From the NCBI GenBank assembly GCA_964617355.1, contig CAZTXP010000141.1, positions 1 to 50,052 on the forward strand: a DNA stretch of 50,052 nucleotides, read 5' to 3'. A program made the translations under genes and the position numbers. The DNA is from CAZTDU01 sp964617355. Its GTDB lineage: Bacteria; Pseudomonadota; Gammaproteobacteria; Burkholderiales; SG8-39. The notes under the pieces were generated by a model. The model was not told where the DNA came from. It was given only the letters and a program-made list of their open reading frames with translations, and searched no databases. This document shows, one piece after another, positions 19,328 through 25,939 of the stretch. Each line of letters opens with the position of its first letter. Position 1 is the stretch's first letter.

Positions 19328-19964
19328 TGAACCTCACCTCCAGGCGCCGCGCGTACCACGACAGCGGGTAGCACAGCGCGAAATACAGCACGGCGACCGT
19401 GCCGTAGACCGTGAACGGCTGGAAGGTCGCGTTGGTGATCATCGTGCCGGCCTTGGTCAGCTCGACGAAGCCGATGATCGACGCCAGCGCCGTGCCCTTC
19501 ACCACCTGCACCGAGAAGCCGACCGTCGGCGGGATCGCGATGCGCAGCGCCTGCGGCAGGATCACGTGCCGCATCTGCTCGAAGTAGCTCATCGCGAGGC
19601 TCGCCGAGGACTCCCACTGGCCCTTCGGGATCGCCTCGACGCAGCCGCGCCAGATCTCGCCGAGGAAGGCGCTGGAATACAGCGTCAGCGCGACGCCGGC
19701 CGCGACCCACGGCGACACCTCGATACCCAGCGCCGCGAGGCCGAAGAAGCAGAGGAAGAGCTGCATCAGCAGCGGCGTGCCCTGGAACAGGTTGATGTAA
19801 CCCTGCGTCGCGAGGCGCAGCGCCGGCACGCGCGAGGTGCGCAGGAAGAGCACCGCCAGCCCGACGAGGCCGCCGCCCACGAACGCGATCGCCGACAGGG
19901 CGACCGTCCACACGCCCGCCATCAGCAGGTTGCGCAGGATGTCCCAGTAGGAGAAGGTGCCCAT
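19308..19964 (-). CDS. Polar amino acid-type ABC transporter permease (second)
   Basis: Inner-membrane permease of the HisM/GlnP group, 218 residues, with five likely membrane helices. The EAA loop (IPKGQWESSASLAMSYFEQM, about residues 113-132) contacts the ATPase. It starts 4 bases after the first permease ends and overlaps the ATPase gene by 20 bases, consistent with coupled translation of a heterodimeric channel. Confidence 0.94.
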   Translation of the reverse strand: MGTFSYWDILRNLLMAGVWTVALSAIAFVGGGLVGLAVLFLRTSRVPALRLATQGYINLFQGTPLLMQLFLCFFGLAALGIEVSPWVAAGVALTLYSSAFLGEIWRGCVEAIPKGQWESSASLAMSYFEQMRHVILPQALRIAIPPTVGFSVQVVKGTALASIIGFVELTKAGTMITNATFQPFTVYGTVAVLYFALCYPLSWYARRLEVRFNVAGRH

Positions 19965-19968
19965 CGCA

Positions 19969-20631
19969 CTACGTGCGGCGGAAGGCCCAGCGGCCGAAGC
20001 CGAGCAGCAACTGGCGCACGAAGAGTGCGAGCACGAGGTACATCACCGTAATCACGACGTAGACCTCGAACGCGCGGAAGTTGCGCGAATGGATGAAGCT
20101 GCCGGCAAAGGTGAGGTCCGGCGCCGAGATCTGCGACACCACCGCCGAGCCCAGCATCACGATCACGATCTGCGACACCAGCGCCGGCCAGATGCGCTCG
20201 AAGGCGGGCTTCAGCACGACGTGGACGAAGACCTGCGCGCGCGTCATCGCGAGCGCGAGCGCCGCCTCCACCTGCCCCTTCGGCGTCGCGTCGATGCCGG
20301 CGCGGATGATCTCGGTCGAGTACGCGCCGAGGTTGATCACCATGGCGAGGAACGCCGCCTGCCCCTCGGTGAGCTTCACGCCGAGGCTGGGCAGGCCGAA
20401 GAAGACGAAGAACAGCTGGACGATGAACGGCGTGTTGCGGATCAGCTCGACGTACGCGCCGGCGATCGCGCGCGCGGCGGCGTTCGTAGAGGAGCGCGCC
20501 GCCGCGCCGAGCGTGCCGACCGCGACCCCCGCGAGGGTGGAGACCGCGGTCAGCTCGAGCGTGTAGAGCGCCCCCTTGGCGAGCGCCTCCCAATGCGGCC
20601 AGACTTCGGCGAACTGGAGCTGGTACGCCAC
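19969..20631 (-). CDS. Polar amino acid-type ABC transporter permease (first)
   Basis: Inner-membrane permease, 220 residues, same family as its downstream neighbour. The N-terminal helix is at about 25-45. The motif AYVELIRNTPFIVQLFF is typical of HisQ/HisM proteins, and an EAA loop follows (DATPKGQVEAALALAMTRAQ). It follows the binding-protein gene by 16 bases. Confidence 0.94.
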   Translation of the reverse strand: MAYQLQFAEVWPHWEALAKGALYTLELTAVSTLAGVAVGTLGAAARSSTNAAARAIAGAYVELIRNTPFIVQLFFVFFGLPSLGVKLTEGQAAFLAMVINLGAYSTEIIRAGIDATPKGQVEAALALAMTRAQVFVHVVLKPAFERIWPALVSQIVIVMLGSAVVSQISAPDLTFAGSFIHSRNFRAFEVYVVITVMYLVLALFVRQLLLGFGRWAFRRT

Positions 20632-20647
20632 GCCCGGCCGTGCCCGC

Positions 20648-21433
20648 TCAGAGGTCCTTCGGCAGCGGCTGGCCGAGCCACTTCTGCGCGATCTTGTCCA
20701 GCCGCCCGTCGGCCTTGGACTTATCGAGGATCTCGTTCAGCTTCGCCATCAGTTTCGGCTCGTTCTTGTTCAGGCCGATGAAGCAGGGCGAGTTCTTGAT
20801 GAGGAACTTGGTCTCGGGCTTCCTCGGCGGGTTCTTGGCGATGATCGCGGCGGCGACCACGTTGCCGGTGGCGATCAGCTCGACCTGCCCCGACAGGAAG
20901 GCCGAGATCGTCGAGTTGTTGTCCTCGTAGCGCTTGATGTTCCCGTTCGGCAGCAGCTTCGAGACCTCGATGTCCTCGACCGAGCCGCGCGTCACGCCCA
21001 TCGAGCGGTTGCCGACTTCCTCGATCTTCGACACCTTGACGTCGGCCGGGCCGAACACGCCATTGAAGAACGGCGCGTAGGCCTTGGTGAAGTCGATAGT
21101 CTTCTCGCGGTCCGGGTTCTTGCCGAGGCTCGAGATGATCGCGTCGACCTTGTTGGTCTGCAGGTACGGGATGCGGTTCGCGCTCGACACCGGCACCAGC
21201 TCGAGCTTCACGCCGAGGTCCTTGGCGATCATCTCGGCGACGTCGATGTCCAGGCCCACCGGCTTCAGGTCGGTGCCGACCGAGCCGAACGGCGGGAAGT
21301 CCTGCGGCACGGCGATGCGGATGAGCTTCTTCTTCATCACGTCGTCGAGCGCGTCGGCAGAGGCGGCGAGGGGCGCGAGGGCCGTGGCCGCGACGAGCGC
21401 GGCGAAGGCGGCATTGAACAGTCGGCGGTTCAT
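20648..21433 (-). CDS. ABC transporter substrate-binding protein, SBP_bac_3 family
   Basis: Periplasmic binding protein of 261 residues. A signal peptide (1 to about 25, ending AASA) is followed by the amino-acid-binder pattern of two lobes (LIRIAVPQDFPPFGSVGTD, then PVGLDIDVAEMIAKDLGV). The Arg that grips a ligand carboxylate would lie in the NANRIPYLQTNKVD-type region. The start is the ATG at 21433, with GGGAG 8 bases upstream; the open frame continues upstream over allC but in the wrong frame for it. It sits between allC and the permeases and should set the specificity of the ureide importer. Confidence 0.93.
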   Translation of the reverse strand: MNRRLFNAAFAALVAATALAPLAASADALDDVMKKKLIRIAVPQDFPPFGSVGTDLKPVGLDIDVAEMIAKDLGVKLELVPVSSANRIPYLQTNKVDAIISSLGKNPDREKTIDFTKAYAPFFNGVFGPADVKVSKIEEVGNRSMGVTRGSVEDIEVSKLLPNGNIKRYEDNNSTISAFLSGQVELIATGNVVAAAIIAKNPPRKPETKFLIKNSPCFIGLNKNEPKLMAKLNEILDKSKADGRLDKIAQKWLGQPLPKDL

Positions 21434-21486
21434 GGAACGTCTCCCTGGAGGAAATTGAACGAGAAAACTTAGCAAGCCGCGTGCCA

Positions 21487-22731
21487 CTAAGCGCGCGGCG
21501 GCTTGAACGACTCGATGAAGCGGGCCAATACCCGCGTGGCCAGCCCGGCGTCGGCCTCGGTGATGGCTTCTGCCGGGTTGTGGCTGACGCCGTTCCGGCA
21601 GCGCACGAACAGCATGCCGATGGGCGCGATCGCCTGCATCGCCATGCCGTCGTGGCCCGCGCCACTCGGTAGCCGGCGAACCTTCACGCCTTCGGTCGCG
21701 ATGGCGGCGGCGAGCGCCTCCTGCATCCACGGCGCGCACACCGCGACGGGCTCGTCGTGCAGCTTCGTCGCCTCCAGGCGGACCTTGCGGCGCGCGCAGA
21801 TCGCACGCAGCTCCTCGAGCGTCGCGGCCACCGCCGCCTCGCGCTCGGCGTCGCGCGGCGAACGCAGGTCGAGCGTGAACGCGACACGGCCCGGGATGAC
21901 GTTGGTCGCGCCCGGCAGCGCTTCCAGCCGGCCGACGGTCGCCACCATCTCGGGCGTGCCCTTGCCGCGCGCCTCGACCGCGAGCACGCATTCGGCGGCC
22001 GCGGCGAGCGCGTCCTGCCGGAGCGTCATGGGTACAGTGCCGGCGTGGCCGGCCATGCCCTCGATCGTGAACTGGTATCGCGTGGCGCCGTTGATCGCGG
22101 TGACTACGCCGACCGGCAGGCCCTCGGCTTCCAGCACCGGGCCTTGCTCGATGTGCAGCTCGGCGTAGGCGAGCACCGATCCCTTCGGGTGCGCGGCCTC
22201 GCCGACCTTCGCGGGGTCGAGCCCGAACGCGCGCATCGCATCGGCAAGCGTGGTGCCCTCCTTGTCGCGCACGTCGAACACCTCGGGCCGGAAGGTGCCG
22301 GCGATCGCGCGACTGCCGAGGAAGGTGGTGCCGAAGCGCACGCCCTCCTCGTCGGCGAAGCCGGCGACCTCGATCGCGAACGGCAGCCGCCGACCCGCCG
22401 CGTGCAGCGCGTGCACGCACTCGATGGCGGTGATCACACCAAGCATGCCGTCGTAGCGCCCCGCGTCGCGCACCGTGTCGAGGTGCGAGCCGAGCATCAG
22501 GCAGGGCAGTCCCGGCCGCTCGCCCTCGTAGCGGCCGATGCAGTTGCCGATCGCATCCAGCGACGCGCTCATGCCCGCCTCGCGCATCCAGCCGAGCACC
22601 AGTTCGTTGGCCGCGCGCTGCTCCTTCGACAGGTACACGCGCGTAAGGCCGCCGGGCAGCTCGGAGAGCTTCGCCAGCGCCTCGCAGCGCGCCATCACTC
22701 GTGCGGAATCGATCACGCGCGAAGTGTACAC
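21487..22731 (-). CDS. allC: M20-family amidohydrolase, allantoate amidohydrolase (AllC) type
   Basis: Binuclear metal hydrolase of 414 residues. Metal ligands are H83 (GSHLDTV), D94 (GRYDGMLGV), E128/E129 (ADEEGVRF), H193 (ELHIEQGP) and a His near the C-terminus (VSHNPAE). The AllC, N-carbamoyl-amino-acid hydrolase and beta-ureidopropionase branches are hard to separate by eye. Clustering with puuE, uraD and uraH favours allantoate as substrate, giving ureidoglycine for PucG. The start is a GTG at 22731, only 8 bases from the divergent uraD ATG; GTG at 22716 or ATG at 22695 are alternatives. A second M20 enzyme lies at 31494. Confidence 0.85.
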   Translation of the reverse strand: MYTSRVIDSARVMARCEALAKLSELPGGLTRVYLSKEQRAANELVLGWMREAGMSASLDAIGNCIGRYEGERPGLPCLMLGSHLDTVRDAGRYDGMLGVITAIECVHALHAAGRRLPFAIEVAGFADEEGVRFGTTFLGSRAIAGTFRPEVFDVRDKEGTTLADAMRAFGLDPAKVGEAAHPKGSVLAYAELHIEQGPVLEAEGLPVGVVTAINGATRYQFTIEGMAGHAGTVPMTLRQDALAAAAECVLAVEARGKGTPEMVATVGRLEALPGATNVIPGRVAFTLDLRSPRDAEREAAVAATLEELRAICARRKVRLEATKLHDEPVAVCAPWMQEALAAAIATEGVKVRRLPSGAGHDGMAMQAIAPIGMLFVRCRNGVSHNPAEAITEADAGLATRVLARFIESFKPPRA

Positions 22732-22732
22732 T
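22723..22732. promoter_or_regulatory. Palindrome in the uraD/allC divergent gap
   Basis: The perfect 10-base palindrome AGTGTACACT lies in the tiny gap between the divergent uraD and allC start codons and overlaps the proposed allC GTG. It could be an operator controlling both operons. No regulator gene is nearby. Confidence 0.35.
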
Positions 22733-22739
22733 CGGCCGA

Positions 22740-23249
22740 ATGACGCTCGACGATGCGAACGCGCTTCCCGCGAGGGATTTCGTCGTCGCGTTCGGCGGCG
22801 TGTTCGAGCACTCGCCGTGGGTGGCCGAGCGCTGCGCGGCGCGACGACCCTTCGGCAGCGTCGACGCGCTGCACGTCGCGATGATGCAGGCCGTGCGATG
22901 CGCCAGCGAAGCCGAGCAGCTCGCGCTGCTGCGCGCGCATCCCGAGCTGGCCGGTCGCGAGGCGACCGCGGGCACGCTGACCACCGACTCCACTTCCGAG
23001 CAAGGGCGCCTCGGCTTCACCGCGCTCTCGCGGGAGGAGCTCGATCGCGTCGCCGGCATCAACCGGCGCTACCGCGAGCGCTTCGGCTTCCCGTGCATCG
23101 TCGCGCTGCGGCTGCACGAAACGCGTGCATCGGTGATCGCGGAAATGGAGCGGCGCACCGGCGCGGCGCGCGACGAAGAAATCGCCACGGCGCTCGCGCA
23201 GGTCGGCCACATCACGCGCGGCCGCCTTGCTAGACTTGTTTCGCCATGA
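22740..23249 (+). CDS. uraD: 2-oxo-4-hydroxy-4-carboxy-5-ureidoimidazoline (OHCU) decarboxylase
   Basis: Second enzyme after urate oxidase: decarboxylates OHCU to S-allantoin. The protein has 169 residues, normal length. The catalytic His67 lies in LRAHPELAG, and the STSEQGRLGF loop supplies S84 and E87, matching the positions known from vertebrate and plant homologues. I start at the ATG at 22740 (MTLDDANAL) rather than the longer frame from 22701, which would run through the allC start region. It overlaps uraH by 4 bases. Confidence 0.93.
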   Translation: MTLDDANALPARDFVVAFGGVFEHSPWVAERCAARRPFGSVDALHVAMMQAVRCASEAEQLALLRAHPELAGREATAGTLTTDSTSEQGRLGFTALSREELDRVAGINRRYRERFGFPCIVALRLHETRASVIAEMERRTGAARDEEIATALAQVGHITRGRLARLVSP

Positions 23250-23599
23250 GCCGGCTCACCACGCACGTCCTCGACACCGCCAGCGGAAGGCCGGCGGCCG
23301 GCATGCGCATCGAGTTCCTGGTCGAGGAGGACGGCGACTGGCGCCTCCTAAAGACGCTCGCCACGAACGCCGACGGCCGCACCGATGAGCCGCTGCTCTC
23401 GGGCGCGACGATGAAGGCCGGGCGCTACCGCCTCGTGTTCGACGTCGCGGACTACTTCGCCGGCGCGGGGGTCGCACTCGCGAGCCCGCCGTTCCTCGAT
23501 CGCGTGCCGCTCGAATTCGCCATCGCCGATCCGTCGCAGCACTACCACGTGCCGCTGCTGTGCTCGCCGTGGAGCTACAGCACGTATCGAGGCAGTTGA
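23246..23599 (+). CDS. uraH: 5-hydroxyisourate hydrolase (transthyretin-like)
   Basis: Hydrolyses 5-hydroxyisourate to OHCU as a homotetramer. The protein has 117 residues. All hallmark residues are present: N-terminal TTHVLD with H7, DGRTDEPL with R45, the QHYHVP strand with H99/H101, and the C-terminal tetrapeptide YRGS (114-117). The start overlaps the uraD stop as ATGA, so UraD and UraH are made together. Urate oxidase itself is not in the window. Confidence 0.95.
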   Translation: MSRLTTHVLDTASGRPAAGMRIEFLVEEDGDWRLLKTLATNADGRTDEPLLSGATMKAGRYRLVFDVADYFAGAGVALASPPFLDRVPLEFAIADPSQHYHVPLLCSPWSYSTYRGS

Positions 23600-23639
23600 A
23601 GCGGCGGCAGCTGATCCCCTGAGAATCCCGGAGCTTTCG

Positions 23640-24593
23640 ATGCGCTTCCTCGCCCTGTTGCTCGCCGTCTTCGCGTCCTTCGCCCACGCGCAGGGCTGGC
23701 CGACGAAGCCGCTCACGCTGGTGGTGACCTTCTCGCCGGGCGGCTCGTCGGACATCGTCGCGCGCGCGCTCGCGATTCCGCTGGGCGCGAAGCTCGGGCA
23801 GCCGGTGCTGGTCGAGAACCGCCCCGGCGCCGGCGGCTCGATCGGCGCGGGCTATGTCTCGAAGGCCGCGGCCGACGGATATACGCTGCTGATGTCGAAC
23901 ACGACGCCGATCTCGCTGTCGCCGTTCATGCTCGACCCACAGCCCTACGACCCGATCAAGAGCTTCGCGCACGTGAGCCTGGTCGCCACGGTGCCGGACG
24001 TGATCATGGTGCACCCCTCGGTGCCGGCGAAGAACCTGAAGGAGCTGGTCGCGTGGGTGAAGGCGCAGCCCAAGCCCGTGCCCTACGGCTCGGGCGGCAT
24101 CGGCTCGATCGGCCACATCCTCGGCGAGACCTTCAAGAAGGAACTCGGCCTGAAGACGGAGCACGTGGGCTACAAGGGCTCGAGCCCGATGATCACCGAC
24201 CTGATCGGCGGCACGCTCAGCTTCTCGATCGACACGCTGCCGCAGAACGTGCCGCACATGAAGGCCGGCAAGCTGCGCGCGCTGGCGGTGACCTCGCGCG
24301 CCCGCTCGCAGATCGCCCCCGAGCTGCCCACGGTGGTGGAGGAAGGCATGCCCTTCCTCGTCGCGGAGAACTTCATCGGCGTGTCGGCGCCCGCGGGCAC
24401 GCCGGCGCCGGTGGCCGCGCGCCTGCACGGCGCGATCCAGGAGTCGCTCGACGACGCGACCTTCGCGAAGCGCCTCGCCGAACTCGGCCTCGCGATCCGC
24501 AAGATGTCGCAGGCGGACTTCGGCGCGTTCGTGCAGAACCAGATCCAGGGCTGGGAGCCCGCCGTGCGCGCTTCCGGCGCGAAGCTGAACTAG
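23640..24593 (+). CDS. Bug-family (tripartite tricarboxylate transporter) substrate-binding protein
   Basis: Periplasmic binding protein of 317 residues. The signal peptide (1-18) ends AHAQ. The mature N-terminus has the family signature WPTKPLTLVVTFSPGGSSDIVAR, and the later GAGGSIGAGYVSKAAADGYTLL segment grips ligand carboxylates. Bug proteins are greatly expanded in Bordetella-like betaproteobacteria, often without dedicated membrane partners; none is seen here. Its place between two transthyretin-like genes suggests a purine-breakdown product as ligand. It starts 40 bases after uraH. Confidence 0.93.
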   Translation: MRFLALLLAVFASFAHAQGWPTKPLTLVVTFSPGGSSDIVARALAIPLGAKLGQPVLVENRPGAGGSIGAGYVSKAAADGYTLLMSNTTPISLSPFMLDPQPYDPIKSFAHVSLVATVPDVIMVHPSVPAKNLKELVAWVKAQPKPVPYGSGGIGSIGHILGETFKKELGLKTEHVGYKGSSPMITDLIGGTLSFSIDTLPQNVPHMKAGKLRALAVTSRARSQIAPELPTVVEEGMPFLVAENFIGVSAPAGTPAPVAARLHGAIQESLDDATFAKRLAELGLAIRKMSQADFGAFVQNQIQGWEPAVRASGAKLN

Positions 24594-24601
24594 GCGCCGC
24601 G

Positions 24602-24943
24602 ATGCCCGGCATCTCGATCCACGTGGTGGACGTCTCGCGCGGCGTGGTCGCCGCCGGCATGAAGGTCGAGCTCTCGAAGGACGGCCGCCGCATCGCCGGC
24701 GGCGCGATCTCGCCGAAGGGACTGCTGGAAGACGCGGCGCTCGACACCACCTTCGCGCCCGGCCACTACGAAGCCGTGTTCCACGTCGCCGACTACTACC
24801 GCGCCGCCGGCATCCCGCTGCCGGCCACGCCGTTCCTCGACGTCGTGACCTACCGCTTCGGTATCGACGACCCGAAGCAGCACTACCACCTGCCGTTCAA
24901 GTGCACGCCGTGGGGCTACTCCTGCTTCCGCGGCGGGGCCTGA
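24602..24943 (+). CDS. Transthyretin-like protein, divergent second 5-hydroxyisourate hydrolase paralogue
   Basis: A 113-residue relative of UraH encoded 8 bases after the Bug gene. H7 (SIHVVD) and the QHYHLPF strand with H94/H96 are kept. The position of the catalytic Arg in the DGR motif is occupied by Leu41 (SPKGLLEDAAL). The C-terminal YRGS is replaced by FRGG plus one Ala. Known 5-hydroxyisourate hydrolases need that Arg, so this protein may have another substrate or a binding role. The fold should be intact because the core strands align throughout. It ends just before hairpin repeat copy 2. Confidence 0.82.
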   Translation: MPGISIHVVDVSRGVVAAGMKVELSKDGRRIAGGAISPKGLLEDAALDTTFAPGHYEAVFHVADYYRAAGIPLPATPFLDVVTYRFGIDDPKQHYHLPFKCTPWGYSCFRGGA

Positions 24944-24948
24944 GGGAA

Positions 24949-24994
24949 GGTACGAGGGGCGCTGCGCGCCCCTCGTGCACCCCGGCAAGAAGCT
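24949..24994 (-). repeat. Stop-associated hairpin repeat, copy 2
   Basis: Read on the minus strand: CTTGCCGGGGTGC, then an 11-bp perfect stem ACGAGGGGCGC/GCGCCCCTCGT around a GCA loop, then ACC. It begins 5 bases after the stop of the transthyretin-like gene. It is inverted relative to copies 1 and 3. In every copy, however, the gene ending next to it has the same orientation relative to the repeat. Confidence 0.75.
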
Positions 24995-25025
24995 TCTAGA
25001 GCAAACACGGCGCGAACCGTCGCCG

Positions 25026-25337
25026 TCAGCCCTTCACGATCTCGCCGGCCACGTTGTCCACGACGACCGGCGTCTCGAAGAACTGGCTCTTCGGCTCCGA
25101 ACCGTAGATCTCCTTGATCCGCTGCCGGAACTCTGGCCCATGCCACTTCTCGGCATGCGCCCGCTCCTTCCACAGGTACACGCCACCCCCGATGCGATTC
25201 GCCGCATCGAGCAGGTAGTTCTTCCGGATCAGGTCCGGATTCGCCTTCCACGTCGGCGCGGAACTCTCGAACCGCGCGGCGGCTTCCTCGGCGGTCATGC
25301 CTTCGGGGAGGGTGAAGGTGACGATTTCAGTGATCAC
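25026..25337 (-). CDS. Small dimeric alpha/beta-barrel (putative monooxygenase, YdhR/ABM-like) protein
   Basis: A 103-residue protein with the ferredoxin-like layout of the antibiotic-biosynthesis-monooxygenase superfamily. An N-terminal strand (MITEIVTFTLPEGM), helix (AEEAAARFESSAP), hydrophobic strands around GGVYLWKERAHAEKWH, and a C-terminal strand are visible. The YdhR-type 'putative mono-oxygenase' group is the closest I recognise. The reaction is unknown; many members only bind small ligands. It is a single minus-strand gene between repeat copy 2 and the cassette island. The 154 bases upstream (25338-25491) hold nothing I can name. Confidence 0.7.
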   Translation of the reverse strand: MITEIVTFTLPEGMTAEEAAARFESSAPTWKANPDLIRKNYLLDAANRIGGGVYLWKERAHAEKWHGPEFRQRIKEIYGSEPKSQFFETPVVVDNVAGEIVKG

Positions 25338-25491
25338 AAGAGAATCTCCCGCATGTACGAATGCTGATCAGAGTCGAACGTGGAGCCCAAGCGCGCCACG
25401 CGCGGCGGGTGATGGAGGCGGAGAGCTTTACGGCGTCGCGCTGGGGCGTAGGGATAGGCAGCACCACGAGGCGTGGAGAAGGCCGCCAATT

Positions 25492-25788
25492 TCAATTGGT
25501 GGCTGGGCCAGGAAAGCAAACCCAAGGGCCACGCGTGAACTGAGACGTGTAGTCAAGTTTCGCGCCGATCCCGCGATACTCACAAAGTTCGCCAGTTCGA
25601 CGGTCAAACACACGGGGAACGACAAGCTTGTCCTTCGCCCAATCACCGGTGCCTGATTGATCAAGTTGCACCCACTCGCGCTCGGTGTGCCAAACAAGCC
25701 GGTAGGTCCCGGCGGCGGTGAACACTAGTGCACAGGCAGCGAGAATGGCAAGAAGCCAGCGTGGATACGCGGAGTGTTCTGGATTCAT
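25492..25788 (-). CDS. Small membrane-anchored protein of unknown function (cassette gene)
   Basis: A 98-residue protein. One N-terminal transmembrane segment (about residues 10-30, RWLLAILAACALVFTAAGTY) is followed by about 65 residues likely outside the membrane, with two cysteines (CEYRG and WVCFPGP) that could form a disulfide. I start at the ATG at 25788, which has GGAG 6 bases upstream. The frame is open further upstream only because it passes through the attC site. I recognise no family. It lies 24 bases after an attC core box, so it is a cassette gene. Confidence 0.65.
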   Translation of the reverse strand: MNPEHSAYPRWLLAILAACALVFTAAGTYRLVWHTEREWVQLDQSGTGDWAKDKLVVPRVFDRRTGELCEYRGIGAKLDYTSQFTRGPWVCFPGPATN

Positions 25789-25812
25789 GCTTCGCTCCTT
25801 TGTCGCCGTGCT

Positions 25813-25938
25813 GCCTACCGTTTGAGCTGAGGGGCGCGCGCCGGTGTGGCGCTTGGCCCGCGAAGCGGATGATGATAGCGAGCGCTTCGCGGGCCAAGTG
25901 CCATGCCGGTGCGAGTCCCCTCGAGCGAAGGGTTGGGC
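25813..25938 (-). other. attC recombination site 1
   Basis: On the minus strand the site opens with GCCCAAC (25932-25938; fits RYYYAAC), followed by CCTTCGCTCGAGG. It is largely self-complementary (GGCCCGCGAAGCG against CGCTTCGCGGGCC) and closes with CAGCTCAAAC plus GGTAGGC (25813-25819). The closing box is GTTRRRY with one change (second base T to G), which may weaken recombination. At 126 bp it matches attC 3 in length and in most bases. Confidence 0.75.
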
Positions 25939-25939
25939 T

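Noticed and set aside
23640..24593. Reading the Bug gene as part of a complete tripartite tricarboxylate transporter
   Set aside because: No TctA/TctB membrane genes lie nearby. Only the binding protein is present.
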